A DNA stretch of 64,000 nt from Microtetraspora glauca (GCA_001570385.1 BBYL01000026.1:1-64000); one strand, 5' to 3'; positions 44,811 to 52,790 are shown, numbered from the stretch's first letter. Program-made: numbers and translations. The notes: a model not told the origin generated them from the letters alone.

Positions 44811-44847
44811 ATCCGGCCGGCATCCCGCCGGCCGGATTTCTTTTTCA
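44811..44847 (+). terminator. Terminator after array gene 3
   Basis: ATCCGGCCGGC (44811-44821), loop ATCCC, GCCGGCCGGAT (44827-44837), TTTCTTTTTC. Identical 27-nt hairpin to that at 43986-44012. Confidence 0.9.
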
Positions 44848-44996
44848 CCCCGCCCATACGGGTTTCATCGACGGGGAACGCACGCGGATGACACGGAGTC
44901 GGATGCATCTCCGGACCTTCCGGCGGAAATCCACCCTGACCAAATCCGACATAAGGCACATCGGCCACAAATCACCTTCTATTGTCTCACTTCATT

Positions 44997-45095
44997 AATA
45001 GAGCGACAAGCAGAGACTAAGAGCGGCCAACCATCGTTTGCCGTCCGACATGGACGGAAACCAATGACAACGCAGAGGTGATCCACCACGGGTCA
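44997..45095 (+). promoter_or_regulatory. Array promoter 4
   Basis: Upstream element AATAGAGCGACAAGC..TAAGAGC 44997-45024, 11 nt, GTTT 45036-45039, 16 nt, GGAAAC 45056-45061, inverted repeat TGATCC / GGGTCA 45079-45095. Confidence 0.6.
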
Positions 45096-45173
45096 TCCAG
45101 ACATTCTCTTGAGAAGAACCTCGAGGATGTCGGAGTGTCGGCGCAAATCAATTCCTTTCAAGGGAGAAACGCA

Positions 45174-45659
45174 ATGCCGAAGTTCAAGAACCTCATCGGG
45201 TTCCTCGCCCTCAGCACCGCGCTGACCGGCGGAGCCGTCGCGCTGGGCGCAGCGACCACCGCCACCACGGCGAGCGCCGCGGTCGTCCAGACCGGCGGCT
45301 GCGGCGGCGGCTGCGGCGGTAACTGGGGCGGCCAGGGCCGCAACCGCAACCGCAACTGGAACCGCAACCACAACCGCCTTCGCCAGCACCAGCGCGAGCA
45401 CCAGCGCCAGCAGCAGCGCCAGCGTCAGCACGTGATCAACAACATCCGCATCCGCCAGCCGGAGCAGCGGCAGGAGCGCGAGCGCGAGCAGGGCCGCGAC
45501 CTCCGCGACGTGCTGGCCGAGGACATCCTCGCCCAGCTCGTCCTGGCCCGCGGCGGCAACGGCGGCAACGGCGGCGCCATCGCCGGCAGCACCAACTCCA
45601 ACGCCAACGGCGGCAACGGCGGCAACGGCAACGCCGCCGGCGCGGCCAACCAGCAGTAA
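45174..45659 (+). CDS. Array protein 4: long form with Gly/Asn-rich tail
   Basis: 161 aa from the ATG at 45174 (CAAGGGAGAAACGCA). Signal peptide to about residue 36, head GGCGGGCGGNWGGQGR (two Cys), middle NRNRNWNRNHNRLRQHQREH, QRQHVINNIRI. The long form adds a charged helix-like segment (QPEQRQEREREQGRDLRDVL, AEDILAQLVLARGG) and a Gly/Asn/Ala tail (NGGNGGAIAGSTNSNANGG, ending AANQQ). The tail recalls glycine-rich surface proteins such as PGRS in composition only. Proteins 4, 5 and 6 are the three long members. Confidence 0.8.
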   Translation: MPKFKNLIGFLALSTALTGGAVALGAATTATTASAAVVQTGGCGGGCGGNWGGQGRNRNRNWNRNHNRLRQHQREHQRQQQRQRQHVINNIRIRQPEQRQEREREQGRDLRDVLAEDILAQLVLARGGNGGNGGAIAGSTNSNANGGNGGNGNAAGAANQQ

Positions 45660-45936
45660 ATAAGCGCATTCACCGACCATGAGACCAGCGAGCGACAAGC
45701 GCCAGGCCGGTCTCACCTTCCGAAAACCGGCGGCATGTGCCGCCGTCGCGCCTGAAGGCCGTCTCAACGCTTTCCGCGTTTCATGGGAACGCGGTTCTTC
45801 CTGCTCGATGTTCACGGAGAGCACGGGCAGGCCGGAAGGGACCACGCCGGTCCCAGGCGTTGAGAACGGGATCCGGCGCGAAAAGCGAGAGTGTCCGTAA
45901 GCGAAGCGCCTCGCTTTCCTCGCCGAAAAACATCAC

Positions 45937-45980
45937 CCTGTCCGGCCCGCGCCATGCGAGCCGGACAGGATTTCAATTTT
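45937..45980 (+). terminator. Terminator after array gene 4
   Basis: CCTGTCCGGC 45937-45946 pairs with GCCGGACAGG 45960-45969, followed by ATTTCAATTTT. Confidence 0.8.
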
Positions 45981-46110
45981 CTGGCCCTTTCGGCCGCGGA
46001 CCATGACGCGCCGCGATCCGCTGATACGTGCGCATCGCCCGTACGTGATAGAGGCGCCCGGGAATCACACCATCATCCGCGCGGCAACAATCCGCCCACG
46101 CGGCACTCCC

Positions 46111-46209
46111 AATAGGACGAAAAGTACCGCCTAAGAAGCGTATGACCTCGTTTGCCGTCCCAAATTCCGGAAATCAAGACGATACGGAAATGACCCGCCT
46201 AGGGGCGTT
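46111..46209 (+). promoter_or_regulatory. Array promoter 5
   Basis: Upstream element, one base longer than the others (AATAGGACGAAAAG..TAAGAAGC, 46111-46139), 10 nt, GTTT 46150-46153, 15 nt, GGAAAT 46169-46174, inverted repeat AATGACCC / GGGGCGTT 46189-46209. Confidence 0.55.
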
Positions 46210-46283
46210 CGTAATATTCTTCAGAGAAGATCTCGAAGATGTCAGAGCGCCACGAGGAACCCATTCCTTTCAGGAGAAACGCA

Positions 46284-46751
46284 ATGCCCAAGTTCAAGAA
46301 CCTCGTCGGGCTTCTCGCCATCAGCACCGCGATGACCGGCGGAGCCGTCGCGCTGGCCGCGGCGACCACCACCACCGCCGCGAACGCCAGCGTCGTCCAG
46401 GCCGGCGGTTTCGCCAGCTGGGGCGGGGGCGGCTGGGGTCGCGGCAACCGGAACCGTAACTGGAACCGGAACCACAACCGCAACCGTCAGCACCAGCGCG
46501 ACGACCAGCGCCAGCACCAGAGGCAGCGCCAGCACGTGATCAACAACATCCGCATCCGCCAGCCGGAGCAGCGGCAGGAGCGCGAGCGCGAGGAGCGCGG
46601 CCTGCGGGCCGAGGACATCCTCGCCCAGCTCGTCCTGGCCCGCGGCGGCAACGGCGGCAACGGCGGCGCCATCGCCGGCAGCACCAACTCCAACGCCAAC
46701 GGCGGCGCCGGCGGCAACGGCAACGCCGCGGGCGCGGCCGACCAGCAGTAA
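46284..46751 (+). CDS. Array protein 5: long form without cysteines
   Basis: 155 aa (CAGGAGAAACGCA upstream). Signal peptide to about 35 (LAAATTTTAANA). The head has lost its cysteines (AGGFASWGGGGWGRGNR), which argues that disulfides or Cys-metal sites are not essential to the family. Middle NRNWNRNHNRNRQHQRDDQR, QRQHVINNIRI, charged segment EREREERGLRAEDILAQL, Gly/Asn tail nearly identical to protein 4. Its 3' UTR also matches that of gene 4. Confidence 0.8.
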   Translation: MPKFKNLVGLLAISTAMTGGAVALAAATTTTAANASVVQAGGFASWGGGGWGRGNRNRNWNRNHNRNRQHQRDDQRQHQRQRQHVINNIRIRQPEQRQEREREERGLRAEDILAQLVLARGGNGGNGGAIAGSTNSNANGGAGGNGNAAGAADQQ

Positions 46752-47009
46752 ATAAGCGCATTCTCCGACCGTGAGACCACCGAGCGACAAGCGCCAGGCC
46801 GGTCTCATCTTCTGAAAACCGGCGGCAGCAGGCCGCCGCGGCATCCGAAAGCCGTTTCCACGGTCTCCGCGTCCCACCCGGGACGCGGTTCTTCCTGGCC
46901 GCGTTCACGAGGAACGCGAGGAGGCCGGAAGGCCGAAAGGTCCCGGGGGTCAGACCGGCTACGGCGCCGACAGCGAGGGCGCGACTCAGCCCCTCGCCGA
47001 AAAACACCA

Positions 47010-47049
47010 CCCTGTCCGGCCCGCTTCGTGCGGGCCGGGCAGGGTTTTT
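47010..47049 (+). terminator. Terminator after array gene 5
   Basis: CCCTGTCCGGCCCGC 47010-47024, loop TTCGT, GCGGGCCGGGCAGGG 47030-47044, TTTTT. Confidence 0.92.
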
Positions 47050-47182
47050 CGCGTTCACCTCTTCTGTTACCCCAAGAAGAGGGGACAAAAGCCGCACAAA
47101 TGCCCGCACTGACGTATGCGACGGAATCCCCTCGTGAACGGCCCCGCGCCATCGAGGGAAACATGTCGCGATCGACGCGCCC

Positions 47183-47280
47183 AATGAAATGAAAAGAGCT
47201 GGCTAAGACCGGAACGGTCGCGTTTGTCATCCCACTCATCTGGAAATCAAGACAATACGGAAATGCCACATCAAGGGCAT
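47183..47280 (+). promoter_or_regulatory. Array promoter 6
   Basis: Upstream element AATGAAATGAAAAG..TAAGACC 47183-47210 (weaker match), 11 nt, GTTT 47222-47225, 16 nt, GGAAAT 47242-47247, inverted repeat ATGCC / GGCAT 47263-47280. Confidence 0.55.
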
Positions 47281-47357
47281 CCGGGGCGTCTTCGGGGGAT
47301 TTCGCGAAGATGTCAGAGCGTCAAGAGGAAACGATTCCTTTTCGGGGGAGAAACGCA

Positions 47358-47828
47358 ATGCCCAAGTTCAAGAACCTCGTCGGGCTTCTCGCCATCAGCA
47401 CCGCGATGACCGGCGGAGCCGTCGCGCTGGGCGCGGCGACCACCACCACCGCCGCGAACGCCGGCGTCGTCCAGGTCGGCTGCGGCGGCGGCGGCTGGGG
47501 CGGCGGCGGCTGGGGTCGCGGCAACCGCAACCGCAACCACAACCGCAACCACAACCGCAACCACCAGAACCAGCGCGAGCACCAGCGCGAAGAGCAGCGT
47601 CAGCGCCAGCACGTGATCAACAACATCCGCATCCGCCAGCCGGAGCAGCGGCGGGAGCGCGAGCGCGAGGAGCGCGGCCTGCGGGCCGAGGACATCCTCG
47701 CCCAGCTCGTTCTGGCCCGCGGCGGCAACGGCGGCAACGGCGGCAGCGTCACCAACAGCACCAACTCCAACGCCAACGGCGGCACCGGGGGCACCGGCAA
47801 CGCCGCAGGCACCGCCAACCAGCAGTAA
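47358..47828 (+). CDS. Array protein 6: long form with one cysteine
   Basis: 156 aa (GGGGGAGAAACGCA upstream). Signal peptide to about 35. Head VGCGGGGWGGGGWGRGNR (single Cys), middle NRNHNRNHNRNHQNQREHQR, QRQHVINNIRI, EREREERGLRAEDILAQLVL as in protein 5, tail NGGSVTNSTNSNANGGTGG with Ala to Thr/Ser changes, ending TANQQ. Likely a recent duplicate of the gene 5 lineage. Confidence 0.8.
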   Translation: MPKFKNLVGLLAISTAMTGGAVALGAATTTTAANAGVVQVGCGGGGWGGGGWGRGNRNRNHNRNHNRNHQNQREHQREEQRQRQHVINNIRIRQPEQRREREREERGLRAEDILAQLVLARGGNGGNGGSVTNSTNSNANGGTGGTGNAAGTANQQ

Positions 47829-48002
47829 GTAGGCGCATCCACCAAACCGTGAGACCGCGAGCTATCGACGGATGATCGTCCCGCCCCGTTCACCTGTCGT
47901 CCGCATCGGAGGATGAATCCACGACACCGGCGCGGACAAGCGGGCCGGGTAAGGGGTGACAACCACCGGGACGCCCGAGGGCTCACCATTCCGGAAACAC
48001 CG

Positions 48003-48044
48003 AGGCCCGTCCGGCCGGCGCCACGCCGATCGGACGGGCCTTTC
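48003..48044 (+). terminator. Terminator after array gene 6
   Basis: AGGCCCGTCCG 48003-48013 pairs with CGGACGGGCCT 48031-48041, followed by TTCCCC. Confidence 0.8.
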
Positions 48045-48209
48045 CCCATCTACGGCGACACGGAACCGCGCCGGATTTCACTCGGCGCCGCGTTCATCGC
48101 GAAATTCCACCGGGCCGGAGAGATATCCCACATGTGCCCCGATCGACCGCACGACTCACCGGCGACCTTCCCCTCGCTACGCAGCAAATCCCTCATTGCG
48201 GACGTCGTC

Positions 48210-48310
48210 AACGAAACGGCAAGCACACCATAAAAGACCAATTCCATCGTTTACCACCTGGCCGGTCAGGCAATCAAGACATCACAGAGATGATCCACAA
48301 AGGACGATCT
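48210..48310 (+). promoter_or_regulatory. Array promoter 7
   Basis: Upstream element AACGAAACGGCAAGC..TAAAAGAC 48210-48237, 11 nt, GTTT 48249-48252, 16 nt, GGCAAT 48269-48274, inverted repeat AGATGATCC / GGACGATCT 48288-48310. Confidence 0.55.
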
Positions 48311-48386
48311 CTCGGGCATTGTCTGCGGCAATCCAGAGAATGCCCAAATGTGGAGGAAAATCAATTCCTTTCAAAGGAGAAGCGCA

Positions 48387-48743
48387 ATGTCCATGCTGAA
48401 GAGCGCCATCGCGGGGCTGGTGATCAGCACCGCAATGACCGGCGGAGCCGTGGCCCTCGGCGCCACGACCACCGCGACCACGGCGAGCGCCGCCGTCGTC
48501 CAGACCGGCGGCTGCGGCTGCGGTAACTGGGGCGGCGCAGGTCGCAACCACAACCGCAACTGGAACCGCAACCACAACCGCAACCGCCAGCACCAGCGCG
48601 GGCACCAGCGGCAGCACCAGCGGCAGCGCCAGCACGTGATCAACAACATCACGATCCGTCTGCCCAGGGATGTTCGCGAAGAGCGCGCTGAGCCGACCGA
48701 CGCGACCACCGCGGCGCCCCTCACGCCTGTCGCCGCCGGCTGA
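48387..48743 (+). CDS. Array protein 7: short form
   Basis: 118 aa from the ATG at 48387 (AAAGGAGAAGCGCA). Signal peptide to about 36 (MSMLKSAIAGLVISTAMTGG start). Head GGCGCGNWGGAGR (two Cys), middle NHNRNWNRNHNRNRQHQRGH, QRQHVINNITI, and a Pro/Thr/Ala tail (TDATTAAPLTPVAAG). The tail differs again, so the family keeps its first two-thirds and swaps its end. Confidence 0.8.
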   Translation: MSMLKSAIAGLVISTAMTGGAVALGATTTATTASAAVVQTGGCGCGNWGGAGRNHNRNWNRNHNRNRQHQRGHQRQHQRQRQHVINNITIRLPRDVREERAEPTDATTAAPLTPVAAG

Positions 48744-48930
48744 GCCGACCTCCGTCGGCCACCTCACCGTGATACCCGCTCATCCTGGACGGGAGGCACG
48801 CGGAGAGGCGCCACCACACGGACGAGGAACACGTCTGCTTCCTCGCCCACACGATGAGATTCATCATCCAGCGCAGAAAGGCGGACGCCACGGGTGAGAT
48901 CCCGCGGGTCCTCGCCTTCCAACCCACTAC

Positions 48931-48975
48931 GGCCATCCGGCCCGGTTGATCCGGCCGGATGGCCATCTCTTTTCC
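48931..48975 (+). terminator. Terminator between the array and ku
   Basis: GGCCATCCGG 48931-48940 pairs with CCGGATGGCC 48955-48964, followed by ATCTCTTTT. It closes the last array unit. The rest of 48744-49105 has no gene. Confidence 0.8.
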
Positions 48976-49026
48976 CGTCCGGACGTCACGCAGTTCGTTT
49001 TCCAGACGCGAACCCGTACCAGCCGG

Positions 49027-49105
49027 GGATCACGCGGCCCAGGGTCACGCCGCGCTGGATCACACGGCCCAGGGTCACACGGCCCCAGGCTCACGCGGAG
49101 CGGGA
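49027..49105. repeat. Direct repeats beside the 3' end of ku
   Basis: GGATCAC(G/A)CGGCCCAGGG occurs at 49027 and 49057, with a shorter related copy (GGCCCCAGGCTCACGCGG) from 49081. They are non-coding, just downstream of the ku stop. Confidence 0.6.
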
Positions 49106-50026
49106 TCACGCGGAGCGGCGTGCCCCGCGCTTGCGAGGCGCCTTCTCCTCTTCCTCGGCACTGGTGTCCGCCTTCTTCGCAGCCTTCCCAGCGCCCTTCC
49201 CTGCGGCCTTCCCGCCGTCCGCCCTCCTGGCCGGCGCGCGTCCCTCGCGTTCCTTCTTGGCGGCCTCGACGCTGGCGCGGAGCGCGGCCATCAGGTCGAC
49301 GGCGGGCGCCTCCTCGGCGGGAGCCTCGGGGGCCACCACCTCCTTGCCGGCGATCTTCGCCTCGATGGTCGCCTGGAGCGCCTCGCGGTAGGTGTCCTTG
49401 TACTCCCCGGGATCGAAGTCCGCGACCATCGTCTCGATCAGGGACTCGGCCATCTTGAGCTCCTGCGGGCGGACGTCGATGTCCTCGTCGAGGAACGGGA
49501 ACTCCGCCGTGCGCACCTCGTCCGGCCACAACATCGTCTCCAGCACGAACACGCCGTCACGGACGCGGAGCGTCGCCAGGGACTCGCGCTGACGCAACGC
49601 CACCTTCACGACCGCCACCTGGCCCGAGCGCTCCAGCGCGTCCCTCAGCAGCACGTACGGCTTCGCCCCCTGCGCCTCCGGCTCCAGGTAGTACGACTTG
49701 GCGAAGTAGATGGGGTCGATCTGCTCGGCGGGGCTGAACTGCAGTACGTCGATCCGGCGGGACGTGGTCAGCGGCAGGTCGGCGAAGTCCTCGTCGGTCA
49801 GCACCACCATGTCGCCGCTCGGCAGTTCGAAGCCCTTGGCGATGTCGGAGTAGGACACCTCTTGGCCGTCGGCCGTGCACACCCGCTTGTACTTGATGCG
49901 CCCGCCGTCCTCCCGGTGCACCTGGTGGAAGGCGACATCCTTCTGCTCCGTCGCGGAGTAGAGCTTCACGGGAATGGTGACCAGCCCGAACGATATGGCG
50001 CCCTTCCAGATGCTGCGCATAGCCAC
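49106..50026 (-). CDS. ku: Non-homologous end joining protein Ku
   Basis: 306 aa from a GTG at 50026 (an ATG two codons on, at 50020, would give MRSIWKG). Ku core: RSIWKGAISFGLVTIPVKLY, KRVCTADGQEV, YFAKSYYLEP, the helical ADFDPGEYKDTYREAL near the end of the core. A Lys/Ala/Arg-rich C-terminal tail (KAAGKGAGKAAKKAD) is typical of actinobacterial Ku and contacts DNA. It is a homodimer that binds DNA ends and recruits LigD. Divergent from the LigD polymerase gene, 108 nt apart, suggesting joint control. Confidence 0.95.
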   Translation of the reverse strand: MAMRSIWKGAISFGLVTIPVKLYSATEQKDVAFHQVHREDGGRIKYKRVCTADGQEVSYSDIAKGFELPSGDMVVLTDEDFADLPLTTSRRIDVLQFSPAEQIDPIYFAKSYYLEPEAQGAKPYVLLRDALERSGQVAVVKVALRQRESLATLRVRDGVFVLETMLWPDEVRTAEFPFLDEDIDVRPQELKMAESLIETMVADFDPGEYKDTYREALQATIEAKIAGKEVVAPEAPAEEAPAVDLMAALRASVEAAKKEREGRAPARRADGGKAAGKGAGKAAKKADTSAEEEEKAPRKRGARRSA

Positions 50027-50134
50027 ATTCTCGTCTCTTTGTTCGAACTACACCATCTCGGGATTCAAAGGACTTACCTGTTGGGCAGGTACCCACTATG
50101 GCGGTGCCCTATCGGCCGCCTCGGAGGTGCGCTT

Positions 50135-51016
50135 GTGACCAGGAAGGTACGGGTCCAGGTCGAGGGCAGGGAGCTGGTGCTGACCAACCTCGGCAAGACG
50201 CTCTACCCCGACGCCGGGTTCACCAAGGCCGAGGTCATCGACTACTACACCCGGATCGCCCCGGCCCTGCTCCCCCACCTGCGCGGCCGCCCGCTGACCG
50301 TCAAGCGCTACCCCGACGGCGTCGACGGCCAGTTCTTCTTCGAGAAGAACGTGCCCGGCCACACCCCCGACTGGGTCCGTACGGCCACCCTGCCCGCCCC
50401 CGGCAGCTCGAAGGGGCGAGAGAAGATCGAATTCGCGATCGTGGACGACCTGGCGACGCTCGTCTACTACGCCAACCTCGCCGCGTTGGAACTTCACGTC
50501 CCCATGTGGCGCGTCTCCGAGGAGGGAGACCCGCTGCCACCGGACACCCTGGTCTTCGACCTCGATCCCGGCGCCCCCGCGACGATCGTGGAGTGTTGCG
50601 AGGTGGCCCTCCTGCTCCGCGAGGTGCTCAAGGAGGACGGCCGCGAGGGATCACCCAAGACCAGCGGCAGCAAGGGCATGCAGCTCTACGTGCCGTGGAA
50701 CGGCGACGAGGACACGAACGCGTACGCCCGCGAACTCGCTCGGCGGCTGGAGCGCGAGCACACGTTCGTCACCAGCGTGATGGCCAGGCGGGAACGGCCG
50801 GGGAAGGTGTTCATCGACTGGAGCCAGAACAACCCGGCGAAGACCACCGTCGCCCCCTACTCCCTGCGGGCCGGCAGCGTCCCGACCGTGTCGACCCCGC
50901 TTTCGTGGGCAGAGGTGGATGCCTGTACGGACCCGGGACAGCTCGTTTACACGGCACGAGACGTGCTGGACCGGGTCGAGCGGCATGGAGACCTGTTCCG
51001 GGCCTCCACCACTTAG
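50135..51016 (+). CDS. LigD-type NHEJ polymerase (primase-like domain only)
   Basis: 293 aa from the GTG at 50135 (GGAGGTGC upstream). It matches the LigD polymerase domain: LTNLGKTLYPDAGFTKAEVI, RPLTVKRYPDGVDGQFFFEK, FDLDPG (catalytic Asp pair), SGSKGMQLYVPW, and the final WAEVDACTDP. Ligase and nuclease domains are absent, so a separate ATP-dependent ligase must act elsewhere. It fills in or extends ends held by Ku. Stand-alone polymerase domains next to ku are known in actinobacteria. Confidence 0.92.
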   Translation: MTRKVRVQVEGRELVLTNLGKTLYPDAGFTKAEVIDYYTRIAPALLPHLRGRPLTVKRYPDGVDGQFFFEKNVPGHTPDWVRTATLPAPGSSKGREKIEFAIVDDLATLVYYANLAALELHVPMWRVSEEGDPLPPDTLVFDLDPGAPATIVECCEVALLLREVLKEDGREGSPKTSGSKGMQLYVPWNGDEDTNAYARELARRLEREHTFVTSVMARRERPGKVFIDWSQNNPAKTTVAPYSLRAGSVPTVSTPLSWAEVDACTDPGQLVYTARDVLDRVERHGDLFRASTT

Positions 51017-51086
51017 CCGGTACGGCCCGTGGCCGTAGTGTTGGACCTGTCGCGGCGTCGACGGGGCCGGGAACGGAGGACGGCAG

Positions 51087-51320
51087 ATGTCCGAGATGGA
51101 CTCCCTCGGAGAGACACCTGAGGAGACCTTGTCCGAGGAGATCCCGCCTGAGGAGATCTCGAGCGAGACGCCGGAAGAGGACGCGGTCGAGGATCTCCAG
51201 CGGCTGAAGTCCGCGGAAGAACCCCGCTGGCCCGAGCAGGTGCCGATCGAGGCCGACGCCGCCGACGCCACCGATCAGGAACGCGTCGTCGAGCAGTACG
51301 GCGAAGAGGACTACCGCTGA
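51087..51320 (+). CDS. Small acidic protein (DUF5709-like end)
   Basis: 77 aa from an ATG with a GGAGGACGGCAG ribosome site. It is very acidic (EETLSEEIPPEEISSETPEE). The C-terminal EADAADATDQERVVEQYGEE then DYR resembles small actinobacterial proteins with an EADPADVxEQ...DDYR ending. No known function; probably soluble and disordered. Confidence 0.65.
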   Translation: MSEMDSLGETPEETLSEEIPPEEISSETPEEDAVEDLQRLKSAEEPRWPEQVPIEADAADATDQERVVEQYGEEDYR

Positions 51321-51376
51321 CCTGGTTACCCACACGTAGGATGGGCGAGTTCCCGCAACAAGGAGACGAGAGTGCC

Positions 51377-51997
51377 GTGACCGCTACCCCGGACGCCAAG
51401 CCCCGGGGCACCCGCCTGCCCCGTATGGCCCGCCGCCGTCAGCTCCTGAGCGCGGCGCAGGAAGTGTTCGTGGAGAACGGCTACCACGCGGCGGCCATGG
51501 ACGAGATCGCCGAGCGGGCCGGTGTCAGCAAGCCGGTGCTCTACCAGCACTTCCCCGGCAAGCTCGAGCTCTACCTCGCCCTGCTCGATCTTCACGTCGA
51601 CGACATGGTGACGAGGTGCCACGAGGCCCTCGCGTCCACCAGCGACAACAAGCAGCGGGTCCAGGCGGCGATCGGGGCGTTCTTCGACTTCGTGTCCAGC
51701 CAGGGTGAGGCGTTCCGGCTGGTCTTCGAGTCCGATCTGCGCAACGTCGCCCCGGTACGCCAGCGGATGGAGCGGTCCCTGCGGGAGAGCGCCGACGCGA
51801 TCAGCCAGGTCATCCAGGAGGACACCGGCTGCTCCAGCGACGAGGCGCACCTGCTCGGGGTCGGCCTGGTCGGCATGGCCGAGGTCAGCGCGCGCTACTG
51901 GCTCAGCAGCCACGGTTCCATCCCCAAGGAGGCCGCCACCCAGCTGATGGCCCGCCTCGCCTGGCGCGGCATCAGCGGCTTCCCCCGGACCGGCTGA
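51377..51997 (+). CDS. TetR-family transcriptional regulator
   Basis: 206 aa from the GTG at 51377 (AAGGAGACGAG upstream); a start at 51341 is possible. Helix-turn-helix: MDEIAERAGVSKPVLYQHFP at residues 45-66. The ligand domain is of the Rv3208 type (FVSSQGEAFRLVFESDLRNV). By context (before DUF3107, ferritin-like and rhlE) it is the Rv3208 ortholog. Ligand and targets unknown; autoregulation is likely but no clear operator was found. Confidence 0.9.
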   Translation: MTATPDAKPRGTRLPRMARRRQLLSAAQEVFVENGYHAAAMDEIAERAGVSKPVLYQHFPGKLELYLALLDLHVDDMVTRCHEALASTSDNKQRVQAAIGAFFDFVSSQGEAFRLVFESDLRNVAPVRQRMERSLRESADAISQVIQEDTGCSSDEAHLLGVGLVGMAEVSARYWLSSHGSIPKEAATQLMARLAWRGISGFPRTG

Positions 51998-52109
51998 ACG
52001 CGCGGGATTTCCTGTTCGCTTGACGCGATCAGAGGGCTCACCGCGCCGGAGGACGGCGACGATGGGGGTGAGGCGCTGCGTGACGCAGCCCTCTGGAAAG
52101 GGGAGCCCG

Positions 52110-52340
52110 ATGGAAGTCAAGATCGCTGTTCGGTCGGTGCACCGCGAGCTCGTCGTGGAGACCGACATGTCGGCCGAGCAGATCGAGGAGGAGCTCCGCC
52201 AGGCTCTCGCCGCGGACAAGGGCGTCTTCTCGCTCACCGATACGAACGGGCGCCGAGTGGTCGTGCCCGTGTCCGCCCTCGGTTTCGTCGAGGTCGGCGA
52301 GGACGAGCAGCGCACGATCGGCTTCGGCGGGACACTCTAG
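52110..52340 (+). CDS. DUF3107 small protein (TB9.4-like)
   Basis: 76 aa with AAAGGGGAGCC before the ATG. The full sequence fits DUF3107: EVKIAVRSVHRELVVET start, SAEQIEEELRQAL helix, VVPVSALGFVEVGE end. Function unknown. Orthologs (Rv3208A) always follow the TetR gene, so it may be part of the same regulon. Confidence 0.85.
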   Translation: MEVKIAVRSVHRELVVETDMSAEQIEEELRQALAADKGVFSLTDTNGRRVVVPVSALGFVEVGEDEQRTIGFGGTL

Positions 52341-52730
52341 GCCGGCCCTCCGAGTCGCGTCCCCCGTCGCGGCGCGGCGGGGGACGGTGGTCTCCTGCGC
52401 CGCTCGGATCAGCGCGGCCCGTACGCGCACCCGGGAGGACGGCGGACCACGGCCATGCGGTGCGCCTCGTCACGCCTGCGGCTGATGGTGGGACAGCCCG
52501 CGCTGCCCCTGCGCAACACAGCGCGTGTCGTCCAGCGGTTCGGCCCACATCTCGTCAAGGAACTGCCGTAGCGGCGCGAGGCGCTCATGCCTCGCACGCT
52601 ACAACCGTTGGCGTCCTCACGCCGCTCGATCAGCGGACCGGCTGCCCTATCGGTACCGGCCCCGGCGGCTCCGGGATCGATGGCCAGAGGTCCGGTCCCA
52701 CACGCTCGACGCGCCCAGTGATCACGGCCC
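52341..52730. other. Intergenic stretch without a convincing gene
   Basis: Convergent region between DUF3107 (plus) and the ferritin-like gene (minus). A minus-strand segment near 52470-52590 reads LRQFLDEMWAEPLDDTR in one frame and could be a decayed gene fragment, but no start or family is visible. The rest looks random. Confidence 0.4.
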
Positions 52731-52790
52731 CGGCGCTCACGGGCCCGGCGCTCACGGGCCCGGCGCTCACGGGCCCGGCGCTCACGGGCC
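52731..52790. repeat. Four perfect 15-bp tandem repeats
   Basis: CGGCGCTCACGGGCC occurs four times in a row (52731, 52746, 52761, 52776), covering the stop codon of the ferritin-like gene and its 3' flank. It could vary in number by slippage. Confidence 0.9.

Noticed and set aside
42390-47247. GGAAAT/GGAAAC as an ECF sigma -35 element
   Set aside because: No conserved GTT or CGTT lies 16-18 nt downstream in the seven copies, whereas GTTT upstream at 15-16 nt is present in all.
42500-48743. Array proteins as RiPP precursor peptides
   Set aside because: No modification, protease or transporter genes are adjacent, and each protein has a Sec-type signal peptide instead of a leader with a conserved core peptide.
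42331-48975. Array read as a CRISPR or other regular repeat
   Set aside because: Units are about 0.8-1.1 kb, diverged, and contain full genes; there are no short repeats with spacers.
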